64,000 bases of DNA, from positions 34,457,548 through 34,521,547 of the forward strand of contig NC_057769.1 of the NCBI RefSeq assembly GCF_010389155.1, in the 5' to 3' direction. Source of the DNA: Erigeron canadensis (lineage: Eukaryota > Streptophyta > Magnoliopsida > Asterales > Asteraceae). Below are positions 33,207 through 46,710 of this stretch, one piece after another; within the stretch, counting starts at the first letter, position 1; each line of letters begins with the position of its first letter. The notes beneath the pieces are model-generated. The model had not been told where the DNA came from, ran no database searches, and saw only the letters and a program-made list of their open reading frames with translations. A program made the position numbers and the translations under genes.

Positions 33207-35019
33207 GAGAAAGTATGTAAATTACTCAAATTCATTCAAAAGGAAATATATATCCAATTATTTTCATTGTAAGTGATATCCAATCCCGTCATGAGCAGAG
33301 TATAAAGGATAATGGGAAGGTAAAGAAATTGTTTCGAGACTATCAATTATTCTTATTTTAAATTTGACGTTTTATATCCATTTTGGCTAGAAAGGTAGGA
33401 TGTTGAGAATCTATAACTATCAAACTGAATGCTTTGAGCATATGAATAAAAATTGTGACATGTTTATAAGATATATCATATTTACCTTCATTATTAATAT
33501 TATTATTGTTAATATTATTACGGATATATTATTTGTCACTTGAATGGAACAACTCATTTGGTATTGCAATGTGATGTTCAAGTATTAACAAAAAATTAGT
33601 CGTTATCTCCAAATAGAGTTATGGCGGGGACTGGGGAGAGAGATGTTTAGCTATGATAATTGTTTGTATAGTTGGATTTTGACCCAATTAATTAAACAAC
33701 AAAATACGAGTTTAAGTCAACGATACACTATATAGTTTCCTAGATGTCGGACAATTATCTGTAAAAAAGACTTGATAAGTAACCAAATTCAATAGAGAAA
33801 AGTAGAATGAAAAAGGAGAAATACATCGATTATCTGTTATAGTCATTCATGTACTAAAAGGAAAAGAAAACAAACGATTGAGAATATTCATAACTAATAT
33901 AACATTTAACTTGATATGCATTCATTTTACGAATTATATCAAGTGCACTAAACTTGACAAAAAATCATTACTATTTTCCAGTACTTATCTTCCTATAACT
34001 TGTTCTCCTTGGTTCATTACATATAACAACATCAATTCAAATAAATATATCAAAGATGGAAAATGAATACATTTTCAACACAACTATAAAAATATGAGAG
34101 AAGTGAATGAAATGTAGACAACTTAATCTGAATGGCAGCCCATATTTGAACCACTTAAATTTATAAGTGTACCACACTGTACAAATAATATAACAGACAG
34201 TAGAAGTATATGATGCACAGTAGTGATAGGTTAATCAAAAAGTGTAATACGATTATCATTTCCCAATCTGAATGAGAGAGGTTGCTAGCAACGATATTGT
34301 ATGAAAAAAGTGAAGATATTTCCCCTCAAGTAAAGAAGTTCCTTCTTGAAAAAGGCTTACAAAAGTAAGAATAAACCTTTAATCTCAACTCTAAAAGGCA
34401 ACCATTTAATCCAAACATTGCTTGTTAAAAAGAGTATTAGTAATCTAGTGTGTTGTGATTTAAAATAGAAACTTCCTAGCCCCCAAGGCAAAGTTAAAAA
34501 ATACCAGACAACTTTGATGTAATAGAAAATCTATAGGTCCTTTTTATGATCCACTGAAGTTAGATCCAACATTTAATCAATACATTCAAAAATACATTTC
34601 AGAAGAAACAAAGTATGAACAGATCCAGATAATAGAAATACAACAGAGTATCAAAAAATTACAGTGCCATACTTGCCTACATAAATATAATACATAAATG
34701 TAAATGTTGGGTTTTACCCAGAGATGAATGATATTACAGCCTGTCACAAAAGCTCAAGTTCCGAAATTGAACAGACAAACATGGTCCATGAGATACAAAG
34801 ACAAGTTTCAAATATGTGGCGTTCAATTGTTCATAACTTTCAACTTCCGTAAATAGAAAACTAATCATAAACAAAACTCTTTCTCAGCAAACCAATAGAA
34901 AGACCACTTCACATCCAATGAAACAAAAGTGCAGTCATAGTTGCACATTCTGCTCTTGCTTTGTCACAAGTGAACATAATGTAATGGTAGGCTTAAAGTA
35001 ACATATATTATTGAAAGCT
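33207..35019. other. Convergent intergenic region between PLATZ and helicase genes
   Basis: No supported gene. It should hold the 3' UTRs of the two converging genes at its edges. Confidence 0.5.
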
Positions 35020-38000
35020 TTACATTAAACCGGCTTTCTTCAAAGCATCCTTGAAATCTTCATCACTTCTCCATGAGGGCACCTACAACAAGCACAAAAG
35101 AGAGACAACTTAAGTAGGCTTCGACACCACATATACAATTACAAAGTAGGTGCCAATTCGTGCATACAATTTAAATAAAATTTTCTTTGATCTGCAAAGT
35201 TATCAATCAACTAATACCCTAATTCGAAATTTCGAATGCTAGCGACACTTGTAAAAGTCCCTTGTTCTATCATTATTAACATGTGCAGCATCATAATCTA
35301 ATACCAGTAAATTGCATTGCCCTAACCGATGTTTTGTCAAATACTCAAAAATAGCAACTATAACGGATGAAATTTGAAGTTGTTGAAATGTGAGGTAATA
35401 TTTACCTCTGTGACATAATGGTTGAAATGCCGCTCTATTTTTTCCATGATCAATTTGTCCCTGTCACCACACAGCAGGTTGAATACAGCCCCTGACACAT
35501 CATGAAGAATCCATAAGTATAACACCTACCTGGTTATCCTGCAATCTCCAGTTCAAGAAGAATAATAACAAAACAAAATGATCAGCAAAAATCTTACCCT
35601 TGCGGCCAAACCGGCCCGCTCTACCAATGCGGTGCAAGTAGACTTCATTGTCTGGCTCTGTGGGGTTATCATGTACTATCGGGAGATCATAATTCACTAC
35701 CAAATTAACCTGGTAGAAAAACAAAAACCTGATTGAATAAAAAAACCAGGCGAAAAAACATGAAACTTACAGAGCAAGGATGCAAACCTGGGATTGGTCG
35801 AATCCACGAGCAAGAAGATCAGTTGATATTAGAACATGGGTCAACCCATCTTTAAATTCTTTGACTATCTTGTCTCTGTCTTCTTGTGTAAGAGCGCCTT
35901 GGATTGTTGTTACCTCATACCCATACTTAACAAGTGCCTCATGCAACATTCCAGCACTTCTTCTTGTGCGCACAAATATAATTGTCTGCCCAACTTTCTC
36001 CCCCAAATCCATGATTTTGTCCTTAATAACCATAATCTTCGAAAGCTCATCAGGTAAATTCACTTTATATTGTTTAATGGATTCTAAAGACAATTCTTCC
36101 TTCTTCACAAATAACTGATTGTATTCTTGTACAAAAAGATCTTTCACAATTTTCGATACAAAAGCCTTCACAGTGTCATTGAAGGTAGCAGAAAACAATA
36201 GCACCTGTGCAAAGTTTTAGATGGGCAACTTCAGATTACACACAAGATAATAGTGAACTTGCAAAACAATAACAATATTACGTTTCATGTCACACTTAGC
36301 AAAAGAATGAGAAACGATACAAAAGGAAACATTTTGAGACAACTCAATTAACAAGAACAAACCTGGCAACTAGGACTCTGCTTGACGATTGCCTTCATTA
36401 TCCTCATAGAATCTTCTTTGAACCCGCCCTAAACCAAAATAAACTAGATGAGTAATCTCCAATTATAACACTGCAAAGCATCATAAAATGTTATATAAAG
36501 ATCAAACTGTAAGCTCCGAAAAAACATGGTTGTGTTGTATCTGAATAAAAGGTAAGCTGTATATTGATTGATAAATGTTTCATTGCAAAATAAATGACCA
36601 CACAGAAGATGTAGTCAGTTTTAGCATTGAAGCTTTAGAAACCAGATTAAAGGTATGTACTTTACACACTTGGATATGCATATCATACAAAAAGCAATAA
36701 ATAAGAAGATAAGCATGTTATATATCTTTGCCCGAACTTCCTAGTTAGCTCAAGTGGTTGAGCACCTGCCTTACAAGCAGGAGGTCTTGGGTTCAAGACT
36801 TGGGAAGTACATAGGTAGTCTTCCTATGAAGGCTTGGCTTGGGTATACCTAGGTTCAAGTCTGAGGGGGCAGGGTTTACCCCTATTGATCGTCATGCCTT
36901 CGGGCGGATTAGTAGGGATTTTCCCCCATCGGGTATTTGAAATAAGCATTTCTACTTCGAGGGAGCTCTCTAACGCGGACCCGGTTAAGACCACGTATGT
37001 TAGACCTCCCGCTGTTGAATCGCGACACGAAGTTCTCAAGCAAAATTCACCTCTAAAAATATATATATATATATATATATCTTTGCCCTATAATGGTGAA
37101 CACATCATGATAGACCCAATCAAACAAGGTCTTCCTTACAAGCAAGGATTGGATCAAGTGATTAACACCTTTGCCCGGAGACAGAGGTTGGGCTTGATCC
37201 TTACTCCTTGCAAGGTCGAAGGTCCTTTTCTACCTTAGGCACGACCTGGAAGCAACCTTTGACCTTAGGTATGGGTAAAATTGTCTACATCTTAACCTCC
37301 CCCATACACCGTCAAAAGACGGTATTGGGACCCATAACCCGTGGAAGACGATATCAGGAGTTGCTCTCTTTTGTAAACATAGTGTTCCTTCAGGAGTATA
37401 GCAAGCAAATATAATATATCACAATCTAATGTTACCTTGCAAGATACTGTAACATGACTTATGACAGCTGGTAACCTACTACACGTCTATGCTGGAACCT
37501 TATTTCCCAAAATCTCATCAAGAATATTACCGTATGTTTTATGTCAATTTGAAGTATACCCAAAGACACACGGTTGCAAGATCCATGATAAATGTACCAA
37601 TGCTTTTTTTTTGAACAACATTTTATCCTACTCCTAAATTAAGCTTATGTCTGGAAACTAGGACTCTCGAAAAACCCCTATTAATCCACCCCAACAAATG
37701 TGAGAAGTGGGACTCGAACCCAGGTGGATCCTCCCATAGTCAAAGACCTTACCAATGGGCCACCAACCCCATTGGCGTACCAATGCTTATTTTATTTGCT
37801 CCTAACATGCATCTAAGCTATATTCATAATATATCCAGCCCAATCAAATTCCCTTCAGATCTGAATTCCATACATTAATTCCAGTTGCAATGTAAAAGAC
37901 AACATGATATTGCAGCTGTGACACAAGTACATAATGGATAACTAAAGCTTCACTTATCATTTTACCAACTGATATAAAAAGGCTAATAATTCACAAACTA

Positions 38001-40228
38001 ATTAAATCAACCAACTGAAGGAGCTCAACGCTCGGCAGTTGACACTTTAATTATTGGGAGCTGTAGTGAGAGAGAGTATCAATTGCAAATCTAAATCAGT
38101 ATAAATCTAAAGGGTAGGTAAGATTCTGCTAAACTTTCGAAGGAGACCAAAGATAGAAATACTAATTTAATTTGTTTCATAGAAAGACACAATTGAGGTA
38201 AGCAAAAGATCACCTCTGCCAACATATGATCTGCCTCATCAAACACAAGAATCTTCAAATTAGATGTGCTCAGCTTCTTGGCGGTAATCCATTTATTAAT
38301 GGTACCAGGTGTGCCAATGATTACTTGTGCTGTCACGTCTGCTCTCTTGGCGACTGGTATATAGTTAGCTTTATCTGGAGGAAGGCCCAGTTCCGACGTT
38401 ATGCCCGTAAACTTTCCCATCTTCAGTAACACTTCCATATTCTGCACCATTATATAAATATAGTCAAAACACAAATATCCAAATAAGCAAGGATTGTATA
38501 AATACAACCATATACGAAGCCCTGCTGCAATTCTCAAATTGAAAAGCTGTTGTGAAAACGTAACATTAAATTGTGCATTATCTTTGATACTCTTTCAGCA
38601 TTGATTTTTGTAACTACGTGGACAGACTTACTCCACCCTTTCTAAGTAAAATAAAACTTGTACTTACCCTCCAAGAACACTACTGAGAACATTCTCACAT
38701 CTAGCTAGTATTTATGGTCCCTATCTATAGCATATTGGAAACAACCATCTCCACAGTAAGTAATTTTGTATCTATCTTAATTTCACCGCGAGTGCAAAAA
38801 ACAACTTTGTTAAGGTGCAGAGCCTTGTTATTTCTTACTTTCTTAGGGGAGAAATGGCATTGTTCAACCAAGTTTCACTTTTTTTAGATAGTTGCAGCTA
38901 ATTCAAATTGTTACCAAATTGGCAAATTATGCCACCTCAATGGACTTACACCTCTTCAAAAGGCAAGAAGAAGTTGACAGATGCCAACAGCGATGCACCT
39001 TCTATCGTCTTTCATGTTCTTTTATTTTAATCCTTTTTAATACCATTTAAATGAACTTACACCCTCCCTTTCTTTTATCTAAGCAAAGTTTGTTCAGTGC
39101 CTAATTGGAACGCTGTCATTTCATTTCTTTCTTTTTAATAGCAACATGCATGTTTGTTATAACTTAAAAGAGCTAAGTGCACCAAAAGTCCACAATATAA
39201 TCAACTTGTCATGTTTTGCTATTATCTGTGGATCAAACTGTCAGCTCATTATTACTGTAAGCACCCAGTTACATCTTCATCAGATATCCGGTTTTACTGA
39301 CCCGTTGGACATATAAGTTGTCATGTCACTAACCAAAACCGTCACCATGTAATTAGTCACACGTTATATGAATAGAATATACCGGAATAAACTGAAAGTT
39401 TGATACACACATCAAAATAGGTTACAAGTTTAATACATTTTCAGTCAGCCCCTTGTTAATACTATTTTACTCAATTTTTTACCTTTGTTAATTATAATCA
39501 ACACATAAGAATACGAAAACATGAATCCAACTCATAAGACAGGTTTTTCAGGAATCCAACTCATAAGACAGGTTTTTCAGCTATGGCATATACTATATAA
39601 CAACTTTTAACTACCATAACCTTGATAAATAAACATATATACCTGAATTGCCAACTCTCTAGTCGGGCATATACAAACTGCTTGAGGGGAGTGTTCACTT
39701 GGATCAACGCGACTCAACATTCCCAAAACGAAACACGTCGTTTTCCCAGACCCATTATGCGCTTGGGCAATCAAATTCTTATGCGGCGGAGTTAAAATCA
39801 TCGGTAAACTAATCGATTGTATCTTACTAGGCCTTTCAAACTTCATCTCTACATATAATCCTTTAAGTAACTCAGGAGATAGATTCAAATCCTCAAACCG
39901 AAGCGCAGACGTATACGGTGTCTCCCCAGAAGTAACCTATCAACAAAATAACAAAAATTACAACAAACCCTAATCAAATTATACAAAAAGATTCACTTTT
40001 TATTAGAAGTTAATGAAAACTGGAAAGTGGGTGTGTATGTATTTCACTAATTACAACAAACCCTAGTCAAATTATTCAAAAAGTTTTAATTTTTATTGAA
40101 ACTAAAGAAAACTGGAAAGTGGGAGTGTGTGTTTTCACTACTTACAACAAACCCTGATCAAACCACTCAAAAAGTTTTAATTTTTATTAAAGATTGGTGA
40201 AAATTGGGAAATGGGTATGTGTTATTTT

Positions 40229-40265
<37 letters not shown>

Positions 40266-40494
40266 TTACAGCTTGGATGTTTGAATCTTCTGGGTCTTCA
40301 AGAAAGTTGTTAAGTTTCTTGGACTCATCAATTTGAAGTGAGTTAAGGTTGATATCTGAAGTGGATGGTTGTGAGTCGGGTTCGGATTGATCCGGAACGT
40401 CATCGGGTTCGTCGGCCCATCTTCCAACGACGGTGGATTTAGGGATCGGAGATGATTCGGCGGTGACGGTGAGGGATTCTTCAGTGTCGGCCAT
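35020..40494 (-). CDS. LOS4: DEAD-box RNA helicase, LOS4/DBP5 (RH38) type
   Basis: Eight minus-strand exons, 40494-40270, 39936-39643, 38441-38214, 36428-36363, 36204-35788, 35709-35598, 35491-35406 and 35082-35020, join in phase with canonical GT/AG sites to 496 residues. An acidic N-terminus precedes the helicase core: Q-motif region [13 protein letters not shown] (108-120), motif I AHNGSGKT (134-141), PTRELA (166-171), GTPGT (216-220), DEAD (241-244), SAT (276-278), ARGFD (403-407) and HRIGRAGR (436-443). The C-terminus is [23 protein letters not shown]4/DBP5 acts at the nuclear pore, remodelling mRNPs during mRNA export in an ATP- and Gle1-dependent way, and Arabidopsis los4 mutants are impaired in cold responses. 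A short insertion (LFVQEY) lies before [10 protein letters not shown] compared with the family as I remember it. The intron between exons 3 and 4 holds three SINE-like insertions. Confidence 0.92.
36733..37074 (+). mobile_element. tRNA-derived SINE, family A, copy 2
   Basis: The head has RNA polymerase III promoter boxes: box A TAGCTCAAGTGGTTGAG (36746-36762) and box B GGTTCAAGACT (36790-36800). Between them CCTGC-CTTACAA-GCAGG forms a perfect anticodon stem-loop with a valine-type UAC. The body is shared with 31881-32233 and the tail is an AT repeat. An exact duplication, ATATATCTTTGCCC, stands on both sides (36719-36732 and 37075-37088). It is antisense to the helicase gene that hosts it. 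Confidence 0.88.
37090..37375 (+). mobile_element. Second SINE-like insertion, other family
   Basis: The stretch contains CTGGAAGCAACCTTTGACC, GGGTAAAATTGTCTACATCT and CCTCCCCCATACACCG followed by GACGGTATTGGGACCCA. This resembles the 3' body shared by plant Au/TS-type SINEs (GGAAGCAGCCTCT, GGGTAAGGTTGCCTACA, ACCCTCCCCAGACCC). A tRNA-like head and target duplication are not clear, so the limits are approximate. Confidence 0.5.
37606..37776 (-). mobile_element. tRNA-derived SINE, family B
   Basis: Read on the minus strand, box A TGGCCCATTGGTAAGGTC and box B GGTTCGAGTCCC (complement at 37709-37720) head a 171-bp element that ends in a poly-A tail (poly-T on the plus strand). Exact target duplications GTACCAATGCTT lie at 37594-37605 and 37777-37788. 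It differs from family A in its body and its tail. Confidence 0.88.
39523..39580. repeat. Exact 29-bp tandem duplication in a helicase intron
   Basis: Two identical adjacent 29-bp units beginning GAATCCAACTCATAAGACAG, just upstream of exon 3 in genomic order. The lack of divergence suggests a recent event. Confidence 0.95.
39959..40223. repeat. Three tandem copies of a 91-93 bp unit in helicase intron 1
   Basis: Each unit begins ACAACAAACCCT, continues with ATCAAA-NNAN-CAAAAAG and TTTTTATT, and ends near AACTGGAAAGTGGG-GTGT. Starts are at about 39961, 40054 and 40145. The copies differ by several substitutions. Confidence 0.85.
40232..40264. repeat. AT microsatellite beside the exon 1 donor of the helicase gene
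   Basis: About 16 AT units that end immediately next to the GTAAGTATA donor site of exon 1. Confidence 0.95.
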
Positions 40495-40714
40495 GGTTGT
40501 GATTGGAAATTTGGGTGGAAGATTTTAGAAGGGAGGGTTTTATTATAGGGAAAATATTATATACTGCGCTCACATTAATTCTCCATGTGATAAAATAAAA
40601 ACTTAGCCCCTAATGTGAGGTGAAACAGTAGATAATCATTTATCATATTAGACAACCCCTTTATTATATTGTGCCCTTTATTATATTGTGGAGGTTATTT
40701 TTGTGGCTTATTAA

Positions 40715-41068
40715 CCATAAGGCTATATTTGGTAAAAGTTTTTCAAAATCTTTTAATAAACTTTAATTTTTATTTTAAATTAAAAGCTCATAAAACATTA
40801 AAAGCGATACACCTAGTTTTAACTTTTATTTGAAAGAAAAAGCTCTAAAATAAAACGTTACTTGAAGTAACGTTTCAGGAACTTTAGCTTTTCGAATGAG
40901 CTTTTAATCTTTAAAATTACACTAATACCTCTTGAATTTGCAACTACAGCTATCATACCAAACACTTTTAGAAGGAAAAAAAGTTACACCTTACAACTCG
41001 AATTAAAAGCTACACCTTACAACTCGAACTAAAAGCTACAACTACTTAAGCTAAAAATACCCTAAGCT
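40715..41068. mobile_element. Possible decayed inverted-repeat element
   Basis: A left GGCTATATTTGGTAAAAG faces a right ATACCAAACACTTTTAG, and the middle has a hairpin, AACGTTACTTGAAGTAACGTT. Near the right end ACACCTTACAACTCGAA and TTAAAAGCTAC are repeated. No target duplication is clear. Confidence 0.35.
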
Positions 41069-42839
41069 TTATACGAGTAATTCTTAATCGTTTTACTTAT
41101 TTTATAGTTTTATTTTATGTTAAGATTATTTATATACGTAACTAGTCCTAATATCCATATGATATACGGTAGCTATATAGATTGTATCATAAAGAAATTC
41201 AAATATGTCTCATACATGATTTCGTGAGTATAAAATAAATTATTGTTAAAGTAAATCGATGATTGAAACTAAATTATAATAAACATTAATGATAAATATA
41301 ATAGTCTTGTGTTTCTAAAAACTAAATACAATTTTGAATTTACCTCAAGTTTTTAGAAACACATCAAAATCGGATATTGTAAGCATAGTGGATATGGATG
41401 ATAACAAATAGTCTTGTGATATCGGATCATAAACTCAAATATTTGAAGTTCTCATGTTAATAACTTATTATAAGTAATATAACTATATAAGTAAATAGGA
41501 GTTAAATAATTGAGAAAGAAAAAGAGACAACTTACTAATGACAATTAGAGTTTATTATTGACAATAAATTTATTAACCTAAGAGTTAGAGTTTAATTCTA
41601 AGTCTAATAAGGAAATGAATTTATATACAACTAAAAAAGTTAATTTAAAAAAATAAATAAATTAAAAACACATGTCAATCAAGGATTACGCAACGTGTCA
41701 TTTCAAAGACATGTCAATCCTGTTTTAGTTTATTGGTAGATTATTCTTATTTTATTTTAAGACAAATAATAGTAACAAAAGTATTTTATATGTTAAAAAA
41801 TCTATAAAAGTATAATTTGAACGTTTAAAAAGAAGTAAACAGTAAATCTTACCATTCATTTTCTAGAAAGTTTTTATTGTAGTGACATACTTCTAAAAAA
41901 TACGAGCTATCTATGATTCTATGGTTATCAAACCGATCTACCAATCTCAACATGAACGGAATAGATGATGCAATTTCAGTTTTTAGTCTTTCCAGTTTTG
42001 GTTCAAAGTTATTTGTTTGCACTTTCTTAATGTTTTGTTTTTCTTCTTTTTGTATTTTGTACTTTAGTTTCGAGTTAGTTTTTCTATTAATAAAAATCTA
42101 TTGAATGTTACCTAAAAAAAATAGAGTGGCTCTCTTTATCATATCGTTAAACCTAAGTTAATTTTTAATCTCCATGCTTAACTATTACATTACGTGACTT
42201 ATTAATACCCAACTAATGCATGAAAAAAATCAAAGTATTGCTTTTGAATGGCAAAAGAATATTATTTATAAATGATTAAAATAGAAGAAAAAAAATGATG
42301 TGATGTTTTAGTGTTACACCAAACGGCTATTTGCTTTTTTTTTCTAAGTGTTAAGTGTGTAAAAATTTTATAATGGATAAATAATATCGATAACGATTAA
42401 AATTATTTGCAAAGAGACCTATCATATTCCATTTCTCTTTCTTTAAAAAAAAAAAGGTCAAACATGTTTTTAGAGGTAGTATTTTTCTAAATAAACACGT
42501 AATGTTTTTTTTTTTTAATTTGGATTATCTTAACAAGACACTTTTTTAGCTCAGTTATATTATATGTGATAAAATCAAATTATCCATGTGAATGTTTGAA
42601 CTGTTTTGTAGTTACCTAAAATTTTAGCTAAAAAGATTTTGAACTTAATGCCTCTTATATAAAAAAAGAATTATTTATCACTAAACCATATAATTATCTA
42701 CCACTAAACCACCTTAACAAGGCTAAACACTAAACAATAAAATAACTATTATAGGTTGATATGTTGTTTAAAAAACTACTAAATATTGATAATTGATATG
42801 TTGAAATTGAATTTCCTATTCCAGTATACTTATATATTA

Positions 42840-43035
42840 CCATGTAGGGATAGGAAAAAAACCGAAACCCGTGATCTGACTCGGAACTCATCCGCCCGAA
42901 GGGCTAACGGGTTGGGTCACGGGTCAAGCTTTTGTTGCATTTTCGAGTCACGGGTTGTGCGGATCGGGCCGGGTCAAGCCAAAAACTGAAAAAAGATGAA
43001 GGAAACCCGTTATCCGTCCGCGACCCGAATCATCA
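42840..43035. repeat. GC-richer patch with repeated ACGGGT/CCGGGT motifs
   Basis: The patch stands out from the AT-rich surroundings and repeats CGGGTCA, ACGGGTT and their complements (AACCCGT, GACCCG). Such patches are common in plant non-autonomous elements, but no ends were identified. Confidence 0.35.
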
Positions 43036-43643
43036 CGAGCCGGGTTGATATAATTTATTTAAAAAGGGTACTGTAGTTATTTTAGAAGTTGATTAGTCTA
43101 TGTTTTAAATTAATTTATTAAAGGTATTATAAGTATTTTATATGTTTAAATTAATGAATAAAAGAAAGAATTAATTAATTCATTAAGGGTATAATGGTCA
43201 TTTCATATAATGACATTTTTATGAGAGAGAGTATTAAAAAGTCTTAAGAGAGAGTGTGTGATAATTTTTATAAAATAATATAGATATAGATGTTCAACTC
43301 GATATTACTCACACTTTAAAAATAAAATAAAAATATTTCTATCATTTTTTGCTTCTAATGATTGCAACGTAAAATAATGGGTTTGTTTAATGTGGATCTC
43401 GTCTTCTTTCATATTTTTGTTGTTTTGTGTTGAGCATATGTTTTGATGTAATTTATTACTACATTTTATTGTTTTATATGAATTATTGTTTGTTCATGTG
43501 GAAAAAAAAAGGTAAATAGCTGTTGGAACCCTCAGGTCCTATGTATTGTTTTGGTATCCATAGCGCATACCATATAGAACTCATGTCCGGTAAGTCATCA
43601 TCCTCACACATGAAATAACAAGATGACAAGTTTTCAACCTATG

Positions 43644-43774
43644 ACCTCTAGCCTTCATTTGTTGGTCCATGTAGTCACATGATGATGGTACCATTGGGGT
43701 TTCACTCCATTGGTTGTTTGTTTAAATGGTACCTCTAGCCTTCATTTGTTGGTCCATGTAGTCACATGATGATG
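43644..43774. repeat. Exact 44-bp direct repeat, period 87 bp
   Basis: The 44 bases starting ACCTCTAGCCTTCATTTGTT occur at 43644-43687 and again, unchanged, at 43731-43774. Confidence 0.95.
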
Positions 43775-46559
43775 TTTAAATGTGTTTTATGTTACTTTTT
43801 TTTTTTAAATTTATCTGTATATAAGCCCTCACTTGTTTGTTTTTGACTTAATTAAAAAAAATTGTTTACTTAATAAAAAAAAGTACTTATTATATTAAAT
43901 CAATCAATTAAAATTGTTTGTTATTGACTTAATTATAAACACCAATTGTATTTACTTAATATGTATAGACATTATTTAATCATTAAGTCATTTTATTCAT
44001 TCAATCAATTTAATGATTCAAAAACAAACATACACTAAGTTTGTTTAAATTTTTTATGGTTGGTTTTTGTTTTAAGTGTGTTTCCATAAAAATTTGTGTA
44101 TGTATAATTGTGTATATCAAATGGTTGGGTTGTTACTAACACAAAGTGATATCATGTAGTGTTACATTATATTCTATTATATGACATAATATAAGAAAAA
44201 TATAATTATAGGATGTATTTTGATATGTATAATCATATGATGTAATTTGATATGACATAATATATTGCAATAGCAAAAACATGGTGTTTCAAACAAGAAT
44301 AATGGAAAGTGATATTTCCACAACACAAATTAGTCACTTACAATAATTATTGTTTTACACAAATATACATAAATTAGTCTAAAGTATCATATATATTTAA
44401 AAACCTTTTAGATCAACCTCGATCATTGATTATTCTTTGCCCGGTGATTGTTTTTTGGTTACTTTTTGAGTTATTTAAATGCAATCTTAGATTTTTGAAT
44501 TATGTAGAGACATGAATTATTATTTATTATAAAATTTTTACAGACATGAATTTTATATTACATGTGCACGAATAATGATATGAACACATGTATAGGTTGA
44601 TCATATGTGCAAATATTATATAAATTAATGTTTTTATAATATTGGTGATGATCAAATCAATATATAAATATTTATATGAACATTTGTAAGCAATTATATA
44701 GTCATATTAACATGTTTAAACAATCATATAGTAAAAAATTTAAATTTAAAGAAAGTTTATATAAATATAAACAATACACGAGCCACTGATCCAAAATATT
44801 CAAAAACATGTGTATGTTAATCCAGTGATCTCATTCATTTTAACATATCATACAACATTCTGGAGTATGACTGCAGGCTGCAACATTCCATGAGACATCA
44901 CATCTTTTCTATTATCTGATGCCTTATATTAGTCAAGAGTATGCCTGCAGGCTGCAACATAATAGCACAAGCACATTAGCCTCATCATATACTAAAGACT
45001 ATGCAAATATCTACTCATAATCCACCACATTATTCCCAACATCCACAATGCACATTTTTAGTTGAGACTGCCAAGCAAGCCATCCAATGAGCGTGCTCTG
45101 ACTTTTTCTTTAAAACACACCACCTCAAAGCAATAGGCTATTTAAAAAGCGGTAAATTATCATTTTTATACTATGGAACCTAATGAGATCATCCCAAATT
45201 ACTTTGGGAGAAAATTACATTATTAATGATAAAGCTTTCTAACAGTAGAAATATGAAACTGTAAATCTTTTGTAAAGCTATGACACCTAATGATCTCCTC
45301 GCAATATATATCTTGAATGACCACAATATAGGGAGCATATGAAGAGCATTAACACACCCATGAAACCTTTGTACAACAGGGGCAACTTTTACCTCGTGAG
45401 AGTCCAAGAGACAATTTTTATGTTACCATGAGCTATCTTGTTTGGCTTGAAGGAACTATTATGTAACTCACATTCCTGCAATAAATAGATATTTGGGGAG
45501 AGTGCAACATTTTGCTTCATTTGAATATAAAAGTTACCAATCCATCCTTATGGGGGAATTAGTGATAGAGAGATGTTAGAGTATAAACAAAATACAAACA
45601 AATTCTTACAAACTCATGATCCACCAATTAAAATCAGGGGCAGAAAAAGGAGAGAGAAAACACAATCAAATATCATTGGTTCAGTTCACATGTCACATCA
45701 GTTTATAACTTTATGTTTGTAAATAGTTTGTAAACCTAACATTTTCCTTAGTGATATCTCAATTATGGTCTAAGAAAATTTGGACATCTAATTTACCCAA
45801 ACCACAAATAAGATGACCTAAATTGTATAATAAGTAGAATCCTAAAATTTCTGTCAAAAGTAAGTAGGATTCCAAAAATAGAAACCAAAAATATCAATTA
45901 CTTAACTCTACCAAATAGTTAAAGTTATCATTGTTCATAACAATCATTTACCAAAAATACTTAAATTACCTAATCAAAGCATTAACAAAAATAGTGGTTA
46001 TTAGTCAATCGAATGTGAATAAATATACAACAAGCATTTACACAAAATAAATCTTACATCTTCGAAAAGTTTAATGTTCCTGGTGTAGATACAAATAACC
46101 TCAACACGTCCAACTTTATCAAGCACACCAATCGGCCAATGTCTATTTCTACCTATCAAACCTGCTAAAACGCTTCAGAGCACGCCAATGACAATTTCTA
46201 CCTATCAAACCTGCCAAAATATGCATTCAAAGGGAGATAAAAATTAGAATAACATATAATAGAAAAGATCGGTTTTACGGTCATTTGAGAGTATGGTAAT
46301 TCAACAAAGCAAACACTCAAACATCCAAGAAACGTTCATTTTCAGGAGGAACACATGGCTAAACATCATTTGCACCAGATTCATCGTGGCCATCCATCCA
46401 TTCTTTAAAACATCCATGATCAACAATTCTAATAAACAAACATAAAATTATCATTATCCCCAAATCGATGTATAAAAGTATGTATATATATACATACATA
46501 GGGTGTATAACAGATGTATGTGACATAATTAACAGTAGGTTGTAAAATAAATCATACAT

Positions 46560-46710
46560 TTTGATGGCGGTGTATATATCAATCTGCAGTATATGGTGTA
46601 TATATCGATTGATGACATAATTAATAGATCGTTGCTGGTGGCGATGACAACTATATATCGATCTGCAATATGGTGTATATATGGATTGATGACGTAATTA
46701 ATAAATCAAT
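46560..46710. repeat. Tandem duplication, period about 70-80 bp
   Basis: Blocks with ATCTGCA-TATGGTGTATATAT and GATTGATGAC-TAATTAAT appear in succession with small differences. Confidence 0.7.

Noticed and set aside
36743..36805. A functional tRNA-Val gene.
   Set aside because: The acceptor stem is not kept, and the sequence continues into a body shared with another copy and is framed by target duplications, so it is the head of a SINE.
41913..42989. Short open frames in the 40-48 kb gene-poor region.
   Set aside because: They are of low complexity, hydrophobic or repeat-derived, with no splice partners or motifs.
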